Assembly (NCBI GenBank): GCA_947169755.1
Contig: CAMVQX010000083.1
Coordinates: 1-7,042 of the forward strand
Direction of reading: 5' to 3'
Length of the DNA stretch: 7,042 bases
Source of the DNA: an uncultured bacterium
Lineage (GTDB): Bacteria > Cyanobacteriota > Vampirovibrionia > Gastranaerophilales > Gastranaerophilaceae
Shown one piece after another: positions 1 to 6,033 of this stretch. Made by a program: the position numbers and the translations under genes. The notes below the pieces were generated by a model, which saw only the letters and a list, made by a program, of their open reading frames with translations, was not told the origin of the DNA and ran no database searches. The first letter of the stretch is position 1, and each line of letters starts with the position of its first letter.

Positions 1-34
1 AGAAGGGACGAGAACCCTAATTTAAAAATTTTAT

Positions 35-107
35 GCCGATATAGCTCAGTTGGTAGAGCAACTCATTCGTAATGAGTAGGTCGCGAGTTCGAGTCTCGCT
101 ATCGGCT
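35..107 (+). tRNA. tRNA-Thr (anticodon CGT)
   Basis: A complete cloverleaf is visible. The acceptor GCCGATA (35-41) pairs with TATCGGC (100-106). The D-arm has GCTC/GAGC with AGTTGGTA between. The anticodon stem ACTCA/TGAGT encloses the 7-base loop TTCGTAA with anticodon CGT at 68-70. The variable loop has five bases, and the T-arm GCGAG/CTCGC holds the canonical loop TTCGAGT. The anticodon reads the threonine codon ACG. The discriminator base is T107 and the 3' CCA is not encoded, so it must be added after transcription. The gene lies about 60 bases upstream of the secretion operon on the same strand. No copy of its 3' end is visible elsewhere in the window, so there is no sign here of integration into this tRNA. 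Confidence 0.97.
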
Positions 108-120
108 TTTGGCAATAACA

Positions 121-147
121 TATAATTAATTTTGTTTGTGGTATCAT
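121..147 (+). promoter_or_regulatory. Candidate promoter of the secretion operon
   Basis: Two -10-like elements lie between the tRNA and the first gene of the operon: a perfect TATAAT at 121-126, and an extended -10 of the form TGn-TATCAT at 139-147. Neither has a convincing -35 at 16-18 bases; for the first, the -35 would fall inside the tRNA. The extended -10 is the better candidate because it can work without a -35, and would give a leader of roughly 14 bases carrying the Shine-Dalgarno. Such matches are common by chance in AT-rich DNA, and read-through from the tRNA is also possible. Confidence 0.35.
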
Positions 148-167
148 ATTAATAAGAAGGAAGATTG

Positions 168-1532
168 ATGCCTAAAGGATTCAACTGTTCAAGAATAGCC
201 GTATTTATATTTACATTTTTTGTTATAATCGGACAAGCGTTTGCTATTGAAGAAGCAGCCACCATTGATTTGTATCAAAGTGTTGCATATCAAGGATGCA
301 TTACTTTTGATGATGTTATGCAAAAAGCAAAAGAACATTCCTATGACTTAAAAATCGCAGATTTTAACACTCTAATCTCAAAACAGGATATCCGTGCAGC
401 ACGTTCAGAATATTTCCCAAGACTTAATCTCAGTGCAGGAACAGAATATACAAAAAACTATCGCGACATCAGAGATACAACCGTAATGACTATTGGTGAA
501 GCTTTCATCAACCCTTATACCAGATATCAATCACTGTTGGGTATCACATTGAGCTACAACCTTTTTGATTTTGGAGTAAGAAGAGGCAACCTTGATATCG
601 CAAAAGAAGAAGCCTCACTAAAAGATTTGGAACGCCAACAAAAACTCCAAGAATTATACCTAAATTTAGTTGATACTTACGCTAAAATTCTTATTTCTAA
701 AAAACAAATTGATTTAAACAAAGAAATACTTGATATTGAACAAACAAATCTAAAATTAAAAACAAGATTATATAGAGCCAGAGAAATTTCAAGAACAGAA
801 TTTAATGATGCAAAAATTAGCGTTGAAAAAACCAAACAAAAAATCAGCGAACTTACAGGAATGCTATCAGAATCTCTTGAATGGCTTTCTTTTTATACCG
901 GTGAAAAATATGACATAAGAAACTTGCAAATTGAAGATATGCAAAGGGCAGAATTCTCAAATTCCACAGATTACAAAAAGAGTTTGGTTTGGCGGGTTTA
1001 TGAAAGACAAATAAAGAAAAAGAGTCTTGAAGTAAAAGTTGCAAAGAGAAATTATCTTCCAAAAGTCGCTGCATACTCAAGATATTATCTGTACGGTTCA
1101 AACTACAACAGTTACAACAGCGCACTCGGGAATATTGAGCCTTCGAATTTTACCGTAGGTGCTATGGCGAACATGCCAATTTTTGACGGGTTTAAAAACA
1201 GTTCAATCGTTCAAAAAGCATCATTGGGACTTGAACAAATGAAAGTTGAACGTGATAAAGCCGTAACTCAATACATAATGCGTTTGAAGGTTATGAAAAA
1301 CAATTTGGCTTATTTAGAAGAACAAATTGAAAATAACAAACAAATTATAAATGAACTTCAAGACAAAACAAATTCAACAAGCAGGCTCGCTTCAAAAAGA
1401 TTGATTTCACCTATTGAACAAAATGAGACAAAAATCGAACTTCTCAATGAACAGATAGAATTTGAAAAAAATATGATAACGCTGACAGGACTTACAAAAG
1501 GACTTCAGATATTGACTGAAGATCAAATTTAA
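168..1532 (+). CDS. TolC-family outer-membrane channel of a type I secretion system
   Basis: A 454-residue protein of the outer membrane efflux (OEP/TolC) family, forming the trimeric outer-membrane duct of type I secretion or efflux systems. Residues 1-26 form a signal peptide: short basic start, hydrophobic core, then AFA before the likely cut. The mature part shows the two internally similar OEP halves. Each has long helical, Lys/Glu/Gln-rich stretches and a strand motif ending in a phenylalanine-Asp-(X)-Gly turn: ITLSYNLFDFG near 126-136 and GAMANMPIFDG near 331-341. The length is normal for the family (about 420-490). I chose the ATG at 168 over an in-frame TTG at 165 because AAGGA at 157-161 then sits 6 bases upstream instead of 3. 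The gene ends 9 bases before the ABC exporter gene, whose Shine-Dalgarno overlaps this stop. Pairing with exporter and fusion-protein genes makes a type I secretion role more likely than drug efflux; the substrate is unknown. Confidence 0.93.
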   Translation: MPKGFNCSRIAVFIFTFFVIIGQAFAIEEAATIDLYQSVAYQGCITFDDVMQKAKEHSYDLKIADFNTLISKQDIRAARSEYFPRLNLSAGTEYTKNYRDIRDTTVMTIGEAFINPYTRYQSLLGITLSYNLFDFGVRRGNLDIAKEEASLKDLERQQKLQELYLNLVDTYAKILISKKQIDLNKEILDIEQTNLKLKTRLYRAREISRTEFNDAKISVEKTKQKISELTGMLSESLEWLSFYTGEKYDIRNLQIEDMQRAEFSNSTDYKKSLVWRVYERQIKKKSLEVKVAKRNYLPKVAAYSRYYLYGSNYNSYNSALGNIEPSNFTVGAMANMPIFDGFKNSSIVQKASLGLEQMKVERDKAVTQYIMRLKVMKNNLAYLEEQIENNKQIINELQDKTNSTSRLASKRLISPIEQNETKIELLNEQIEFEKNMITLTGLTKGLQILTEDQI

Positions 1533-1541
1533 GGATAAAAA

Positions 1542-3671
1542 ATGGAACAACAAGAACAAAAACCACAAGTAAATTCAGGATTGATATCTTTAGAAATTGT
1601 ATCAAGAATCAACAATATAGACATTGATATGCGCTCTATTGTTCGTGAATACGGGATACAAACAGCAGATATTGAGCCCGAAGAAATCATAAGAATTGCA
1701 AAAAATAAAGGGTTTAAAATAAAGAAAAAAGATTTTACCTTAAAGGATTTGAATGAAAAATATCCGCTACCTGCAATATTACAGTTAAAAGACAATTCTT
1801 ATATTGTTTTGCTTGCGGTAAAACCTGATGAAAATAAAGTTTTGACACTCAAGCCTCTTGAAAAACATCCTCAATCACATACATACGAAGAACTTCAAGA
1901 ACAGATGAAAGATTTTATTCTTATAATCAGACACAAAATGATTGAAGATGATGTTAAATTCGGATTCAAATGGTTTTTTAACGAAATTTTTAAATACAAA
2001 AAAATAATAGGGCAAGTACTTTTAGGTTCATTTGTTGTCCAATTATTCGGACTTGTAACACCTCTGTTTACACAGGTTATTTTGGATAAAGTTCTTGTAA
2101 ACAGAACAATTTCAACACTTGATGTTTTGGCATTTGCATTTATCGTTGTTGCAATATTTGAACTGTTATTAAACCTTTCCCGTAATTATATTTTTATACA
2201 TACAACCAACAAAATTGACGCAAAGCTCGGTGCAAAATTGTTCAGACATCTTTTCAGATTATATTATGTATACTTTGAAAACCGTCAAGTCGGTAACATT
2301 GTTGCAAGAGTAAGAGAATTGGATCGTATAAGAGAATTTATTACGGATAAATCAGTATCTGTTTTGATTGATGCGTTTTTCTCTGTCGTATTTTTGGCAA
2401 TAATGTTTGTTTACAGCGTAAAATTGACATTCATATCACTTGGATTTTTGGCAATCATCGGTGTAATCTATGTTTTGATAACACCTGAATTAAGAACAAG
2501 ATTAGAAGAAAAATTCCAAATGGGAGCTCATTCAAATTCATATCTTGTTGAAGCGGTAACAGGCGTACAAACCGTAAAATCCCTCGCCATTGAAGGCTCA
2601 ATGTTTAGAAAATGGGAAGATAAGTTGGGCAAATACTTAAAATCCAGTTTTAACCTTGCGATTATGGGTAACTTTACAGGTTCTATATGCGGATTTTTAC
2701 AGAAGGGTATGACAATCGCAATTCTTTATGTCGGCGTAATGCTCGTTATTGAAAACAAACTTACAATAGGTCAATTAATAGCATTCCAAATGTTTTCAGG
2801 ACAATTTAGCGCACCGATGCTCAGACTTGTCGGACTTTGGAACGATTTTCAACAGACACTCTTGGCAGTTGACCGTATTGGAGATATTTTAAACAGCCCT
2901 CTTGAAATGCAATCAGGCAATGCAATTACATTAAGCCAAGTCAAAGGTGATATAAAAATCGAGAATCTTTCGTTTAAATACAACGTAGATGCTCCAATGG
3001 TTTTGAATAACATTAATTTGGATATAAAAGCCGGAGAGAAAATAGGATTTGTAGGGCGTTCCGGTAGCGGAAAATCAACAATAGCTAAACTTATCCAAAG
3101 ATTGTACTACACAACAGAAGGTACGATTTATATTGACGGGATTGATATCCGCAACATCAATCCTGTATGGCTAAGAACAAATATCGGCATAGTTTTACAG
3201 GAAAATTACTTGTTCTCAGGAACAATTAAAGATAATATTGCGCTTCCTAGACCTAATATTCCGATGGAAGGAATAGTTCAGGCTGCACAAATAGCAGGAG
3301 CTCACGAATTTATTTCAAAACTTCCAAAAGGATACGATACAGAAGTAGGAGAGCGTGGTTCCAGTCTTTCCGGAGGCCAAAAACAGCGCATCGCAATAGC
3401 CCGTGCCTTAATTTCCAATCCGAGAATATTAATCTTTGATGAAGCTACATCAGCACTCGATTATGAATCCGAAAAAATCATAAGAGATAATATGAATCTT
3501 ATTTCAAGAGGCAGAACGACAATAATTATCGCACATCGTCTGTCTACAATAAAAGACTGTGACAGAATTATATGCTTTGATAACGGAAGAATTGTAGAAA
3601 TTGGAACGCCTCAAGAATTACTTCAGCACGACGGATACTTCAAAAAATTATACGAAGCACAATCTGCATAA
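1542..3671 (+). CDS. HlyB/RtxB-like type I secretion ABC transporter (permease-ATPase with inactive C39-like domain)
   Basis: A 709-residue inner-membrane half-transporter that would dimerise and drive ATP-dependent export through the fusion protein and TolC-like channel. Residues 8-130 form a C39 peptidase-like domain: the catalytic Cys position is Ser12 (NSG in place of DCG) and the His position is Tyr87, so it should not cleave leader peptides. In HlyB this domain binds the unfolded substrate. The transmembrane domain spans about 150-440 with roughly six helices and family motifs such as TPLFTQVILDKVLV and ELDRIREF. The nucleotide-binding domain is complete: Walker A GRSGSGKS at 505-512, Q-loop Gln553, signature LSGGQ at 609-613, Walker B ending in Asp633-Glu634, D-loop SALD, switch His665. 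Length almost equals E. coli HlyB (707). The Shine-Dalgarno AAGGA (1531-1535) overlaps the preceding stop, which suggests translational coupling. From family knowledge, the substrate should carry an uncleaved C-terminal signal. Confidence 0.97.
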   Translation: MEQQEQKPQVNSGLISLEIVSRINNIDIDMRSIVREYGIQTADIEPEEIIRIAKNKGFKIKKKDFTLKDLNEKYPLPAILQLKDNSYIVLLAVKPDENKVLTLKPLEKHPQSHTYEELQEQMKDFILIIRHKMIEDDVKFGFKWFFNEIFKYKKIIGQVLLGSFVVQLFGLVTPLFTQVILDKVLVNRTISTLDVLAFAFIVVAIFELLLNLSRNYIFIHTTNKIDAKLGAKLFRHLFRLYYVYFENRQVGNIVARVRELDRIREFITDKSVSVLIDAFFSVVFLAIMFVYSVKLTFISLGFLAIIGVIYVLITPELRTRLEEKFQMGAHSNSYLVEAVTGVQTVKSLAIEGSMFRKWEDKLGKYLKSSFNLAIMGNFTGSICGFLQKGMTIAILYVGVMLVIENKLTIGQLIAFQMFSGQFSAPMLRLVGLWNDFQQTLLAVDRIGDILNSPLEMQSGNAITLSQVKGDIKIENLSFKYNVDAPMVLNNINLDIKAGEKIGFVGRSGSGKSTIAKLIQRLYYTTEGTIYIDGIDIRNINPVWLRTNIGIVLQENYLFSGTIKDNIALPRPNIPMEGIVQAAQIAGAHEFISKLPKGYDTEVGERGSSLSGGQKQRIAIARALISNPRILIFDEATSALDYESEKIIRDNMNLISRGRTTIIIAHRLSTIKDCDRIICFDNGRIVEIGTPQELLQHDGYFKKLYEAQSA

Positions 3672-3686
3672 TATAAAGGACATAAA

Positions 3687-4718
3687 ATGAAATTATTAGA
3701 AAAAATATTTCCAAAACAAGATGACAGCCATGAATTCAAACCGATTTTGGCAGAAATTGAAGATAGACCTGTAAACCCAATCGGTAATACAGTATTTTGG
3801 GTAATTATATCGTTTATGGTAATTGCCGTTTTATGGCTTTATCTTGGAAAAGTTGATATTGTTGTAACAGCTCAAGGTATAATAATTCCTAACGGAGAAG
3901 AAAAAGTAATTCAATCTCTTGAAAAAGGTGTCGTTACATCTATTGAAGTCGCTGAAGGTGATTATGTGAAAGAAGGGCAGGTTGTTGCAATAGTGTCTCC
4001 GGCAGAATATGAACCGGAATTGGAATTGAACAACTTGAGAGCCGAAGAAGCAAGGATTTCAGAGCAAATAGCTTCTGCTCGTTCAAAATTATCTGTTGCA
4101 AGCAGCGAAAGAAGCAGACTTGCAGCTGTAAGAGATATAATCCCACAATCTAGATATGATGCATCGGTAAAAGAAACAACCGAGCTTTCTCATGAAATTG
4201 GGGCTTTAAACGCATCTTTAACAGAAATCCGAAACAAAAGAATTCAAATAGAAAAACAGAAACAAATATTAAAATCACCGATTGAAGGTTACGTAAACAA
4301 AATTTTGGTACACACTATCGGCGGAGTTGTTTCTCCTGCTGAAAAAATTATGACAATCGTACCCAAAGATGCAGATATGCTTATTAAAGCTAAGGTTTTG
4401 AACCATGATGTGGGTTTTATTGAGCCTGACATGCCAGTTTCAATAAAAGTTGACACATATAACTTTCAAAAATACGGGATATTAAACGGTGTAGTAACAG
4501 TTGTTTCGCCAAACAGCGTTGAAGATGAACGTTTAGGACCTATTTTTGAAGTTTATATTGAACCCCAAAATACAACCTTGATGGTTGAAGGAAAAGAACA
4601 ATCAATAAAATTCGGAATGTCTACGACAAATGAAATCAAAATCGGCAAACGCAGAATTATTGAATTCTTTATCTACCCGTTAATCAAATACATGGACGAA
4701 AGCATTAAGGTAAGGTAA
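3687..4718 (+). CDS. HlyD-like membrane fusion protein of the type I secretion system
   Basis: A 343-residue periplasmic adaptor linking the ABC exporter to the TolC-like channel. A short cytoplasmic N-terminus precedes one transmembrane helix at about 34-53, giving the N-in topology of HlyD. The first half of a biotinyl-lipoyl-like domain (about 72-105, with the GVVTSIEVAEGDYVKEGQ pattern) leads into a helical hairpin (about 110-193) rich in Glu, Ala, Ser and Arg. The second lipoyl half (about 194-226, with SPIEGYV) is followed by a beta-barrel domain (about 230-320). The C-terminus ends in a hydrophobic then charged segment, as in HlyD. It is clearly shorter than HlyD (478 residues), nearly all from a reduced coiled-coil hairpin; the frame is intact. 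AAAGGA at 3675-3680 lies 6 bases before the ATG, and the gene starts 15 bases after the ABC gene, so it is the third gene of the operon. Confidence 0.95.
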   Translation: MKLLEKIFPKQDDSHEFKPILAEIEDRPVNPIGNTVFWVIISFMVIAVLWLYLGKVDIVVTAQGIIIPNGEEKVIQSLEKGVVTSIEVAEGDYVKEGQVVAIVSPAEYEPELELNNLRAEEARISEQIASARSKLSVASSERSRLAAVRDIIPQSRYDASVKETTELSHEIGALNASLTEIRNKRIQIEKQKQILKSPIEGYVNKILVHTIGGVVSPAEKIMTIVPKDADMLIKAKVLNHDVGFIEPDMPVSIKVDTYNFQKYGILNGVVTVVSPNSVEDERLGPIFEVYIEPQNTTLMVEGKEQSIKFGMSTTNEIKIGKRRIIEFFIYPLIKYMDESIKVR

Positions 4719-4740
4719 AATGTCGTTTTATTTTAAAGTA

Positions 4741-4759
4741 TGTCAAACTAAGTTTGACA
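4741..4759. terminator. Short hairpin after the secretion operon, possible weak terminator
   Basis: TGTCAAAC (4741-4748) and GTTTGACA (4752-4759) form a perfect 8-bp stem with a 3-base loop, 22 bases past the HlyD-like stop. The bases after it on the plus strand (AATTTGCC) make only a poor U-tract. The minus-strand side reads into ACTTTAAAAT, also weak. It lies between converging reading directions, where a two-way terminator would be expected, but its thermodynamic strength looks modest. Confidence 0.4.
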
Positions 4760-4805
4760 ATTTGCCTTGTTCTTAATTCGATTTTTTAATGCATCTGCTG
4801 ACAGT

Positions 4806-4943
4806 CTATGATATATAGCTTCTTGCCTTTTTATTAGACATTTCTCTATTATGTTGCTCGCATAATTTTGCATGTTTATAAAATATGTTGTCTCTATTTT
4901 CTTGATATCTTTCCATTAGTTGAGCATATTGAGCAAATTGCTT
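4806..4943 (-). pseudogene. C-terminal remnant of a paralogue of the 5151-5885 hypothetical gene
   Basis: On the minus strand this stretch encodes 45 residues and a stop. It reads like genuine charged helical protein (KQFAQYAQLMERYQENRDNI, followed by FYKHAKLCEQ). It aligns without gaps to residues near the C-terminus of the protein at 5151-5885 (KEFAAETNLLERYEAKKQEM then F), with 8 of 21 positions identical including the LxERY core. The intact gene continues for about 40 more residues after that region; this one stops earlier. Toward its 5' side the frame stays open to 5021, but only by reading antisense through the 54-bp repeat shared with the plus-strand gene at 6034. The homologous N-terminal part is therefore missing. 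I see no start or Shine-Dalgarno for it. I interpret it as a truncated relic, not a functional gene. A small expressed protein starting from the TTG at 5021 or the ATG at 5009 cannot be excluded. Confidence 0.55.
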
Positions 4944-5007
4944 TAAATTAGCGCCTTTAGTAAATTTGGCGTCATATCTTGATGAGAGAGTTTTGCTGGG
5001 CAAAGCC
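4941..5007 (+). pseudogene. 5' fragment of a paralogue of the membrane-protein gene at 6034
   Basis: Read on the plus strand this piece encodes FK, two unrelated residues, then PLVNLASYLDERVLLGKA, the same as residues 18-39 of the protein starting at 6034. Upstream, the frame meets a TGA with no start codon in between. Downstream, similarity ends abruptly at 5007 and the frame runs into unrelated sequence and a stop in the terminator region. It is a fragment without start or body and cannot make the parent protein. It sits directly against the opposite-strand remnant ending near 4943, so the join lies within about 4941-4953. Confidence 0.6.
4954..5007 (+). repeat. 54-bp direct repeat, copy 1
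   Basis: Matches 6097-6150 at 53 of 54 positions; the only difference is C5001 against T6144. In the reading frame of the gene at 6034 this difference is a silent third position of a glycine codon. Flanking sequence on both sides is essentially unrelated apart from a 7-base CTTTAAA at the same offset upstream. The two copies have the same orientation and bracket the minus-strand gene at 5151-5885. Confidence 0.9.
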
Positions 5008-5039
5008 ATTGCAGTCGGCAACCGCAGACTCGCTCAATG
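5007..5039. other. Imperfect hairpin at the edge of the repeat
   Basis: CATTG (5007-5011) pairs with CAATG (5035-5039). Inside it, AGTCGG pairs with CCG and ACT around a CAA loop, with a 3-base bulge. The region (about 5000-5067) is visibly richer in G+C than its surroundings and begins exactly where similarity to the gene at 6034 ends. No RNA family is recognised. It may be chance structure or a trace of the event that made the junction. Confidence 0.3.
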
Positions 5040-5067
5040 CCACCGAGCCAAAAAGCCCAGTGAGCCC

Positions 5068-5103
5068 AAAATGGAGGTAAAGGCTAAACCTTACCTCCAT
5101 TTT
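5068..5103. terminator. Strong bidirectional intrinsic terminator
   Basis: AAAATGGAGGTAA (5068-5080) and TTACCTCCATTTT (5091-5103) form a perfect 13-bp stem. GG/CC can extend it past a bulged A around a CTAAA loop. The stem has A residues on one side and T residues on the other, so a U-tract is made in either direction. It lies 47 bases beyond the stop of the minus-strand gene and is its most likely transcription terminator. It would also stop plus-strand transcription coming from the secretion operon. Confidence 0.8.
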
Positions 5104-5150
5104 GTTAGCTAATATTTTCAGTGGGCACATTTCATTTTGCCCTTGATCCA

Positions 5151-5885
5151 TTAGTAGATATATTGTTCTAATCCATAAGTTCTAGGTAATCCTAATGCCT
5201 CATTTAATCTTGCCTGACTAGCTATATCAGGATCACTACTATTTAGTAGACTGTTAAGTTTGTCAATTCGTTTATTATAACTTGCGAACATCTCTTGTTT
5301 TTTTGCTTCATATCTTTCTAAAAGATTTGTCTCAGCGGCGAATTCTTTTGCAATCTCATCACGAATTTTAATATCTGTTTTAATATGAGGATTAACTTCC
5401 ATTATATTATCAAGTATCTTTGGATTGACAATTTCCGGCAAGCATTTTGTTTTAATACACTCGGAAACCGTCTGCATAGCTTGAAGCTTATATGAATACT
5501 TATCTCCGTAATAGCCATATCCGGCACCAACTCCAGACACGGTTTCTTTTAAATCCGGATGCTCAAAATGAAAGCTTGCACCAATATTAGCGCCCAAATC
5601 ATACATTCTAAGTACGACATTATCAGGGTATTTTTTCATATGTTCAGTTAAACCATTTTTAAGCGCTAAACATTCTTCTGTTACTCTTTCAAGCAGTGGT
5701 TCATCTAAATATTGAAATTTAAGGCCCCTGTAATTTCTAGTCACTTTATATGTGCCTGCACTACTGATTAGTTCAATTGTACTTTGACTCAAACTGCCTT
5801 TAAATACCGGTTTATATGCAGATCTTTGCGTCGGCTTATACGTATATCTTTGTACAGGTCTGTATGCGTTTACTGTTAAATCCAT
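5151..5885 (-). CDS. Hypothetical protein with N-terminal tandem repeats and FKG motif
   Basis: I do not recognise a known family in this 244-residue protein. Residues 6-29 are three tandem 8-residue units (NAYRPVQR, YTYKPTQR, SAYKPVFK), basic and rich in Tyr and Pro, directly followed by Gly30, which completes a VFKG motif. The middle part contains a glycine- and tyrosine-rich stretch (GVGAGYGYYGDKYSY, about residues 122-136). The C-terminal third is charged and helical and may form a coiled coil (ETNLLERYEAKKQEM region). There is no signal peptide or membrane segment. The ATG at 5885 is preferred over an upstream in-frame start at 5933, because AAGGA lies 8 bases before it and the repeat begins only five residues later. 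A C-terminal relic of a paralogue lies at 4806-4943, so this is a small gene family. It is transcribed away from the gene at 6034 and ends at the terminator at 5068-5103. Confidence 0.78.
   Translation of the reverse strand: MDLTVNAYRPVQRYTYKPTQRSAYKPVFKGSLSQSTIELISSAGTYKVTRNYRGLKFQYLDEPLLERVTEECLALKNGLTEHMKKYPDNVVLRMYDLGANIGASFHFEHPDLKETVSGVGAGYGYYGDKYSYKLQAMQTVSECIKTKCLPEIVNPKILDNIMEVNPHIKTDIKIRDEIAKEFAAETNLLERYEAKKQEMFASYNKRIDKLNSLLNSSDPDIASQARLNEALGLPRTYGLEQYIY
5799..5870 (-). repeat. Three tandem 24-bp units encoding 8-residue Tyr-Lys/Arg-Pro repeats
   Basis: Within the minus-strand gene, three consecutive 24-base units encode NAYRPVQR, YTYKPTQR and SAYKPVFK. The conserved pattern is Tyr, a basic residue, Pro, any residue, Gln or Phe, a basic residue. 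The third unit runs into the FKG motif. Nucleotide identity between units is only partial, so the repeat is old or selected at protein level. Confidence 0.7.
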
Positions 5886-6033
5886 AATTAATATCCTTAT
5901 ATTTTTCTCTTTGGCAATAATAAAATTCGTCAAAAATAAATTTTGTTATTAGAATAAAAAATTTTTTACAAAAATTTAAAAACAATACTTTTAAAAATAG
6001 CAAAAAAAATCATTTACGAGTTTTACATTTTGC
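5886..6033. promoter_or_regulatory. AT-rich divergent intergenic region
   Basis: These 148 bases separate two divergently read genes and should hold both promoters. The stretch is extremely AT-rich with long A and T runs. I find no pair of -35 and -10 boxes convincing enough to place. TTGACG on the minus strand (5933-5928) and TTGGCA on the plus strand (5911-5916) lack good partners at 16-18 bases. The minus-strand Shine-Dalgarno AAGGA lies just inside the left edge. Confidence 0.4.

Noticed and set aside
1..34. Inverted AGGG/CCCT around ACGAGAA at the left edge, looking like an antisense tRNA T-arm or the end of another gene
   Set aside because: The 7-base loop does not match the conserved T-loop bases, no tRNA body follows on the minus strand, and all short frames ending here are cut by the window edge, so nothing can be assigned.
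35..167. tRNA-Thr as an integration site of a genomic island carrying the secretion operon
   Set aside because: No integrase and no repeat of the tRNA 3' end are visible within the window.
853..1125. Open frame on the minus strand inside the TolC-like gene
   Set aside because: Fully antisense to a well-supported gene, Cys/Leu/Phe-rich in the way antisense frames of AT-rich genes are, with no Shine-Dalgarno.
1529..1795. Minus-strand open frame across the junction of the first two operon genes
   Set aside because: Antisense to the conserved peptidase-like domain; composition is that of a shadow frame.
1542..1950. Exporter as a bacteriocin-type processing transporter with active C39 protease
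   Set aside because: The catalytic Cys and His positions are Ser12 and Tyr87, so leader cleavage is not expected.
3940..4146. Minus-strand open frame inside the HlyD-like gene
   Set aside because: Antisense to the lipoyl and hairpin coding region, Leu/Gln-rich shadow with no start signals.
4954..5021. N-terminal part of the minus-strand 71-residue frame as a real coding segment
   Set aside because: It is antisense to a repeat whose coding sense is plus strand, shown by the 336-codon frame at 6034 and by the silent difference between copies.
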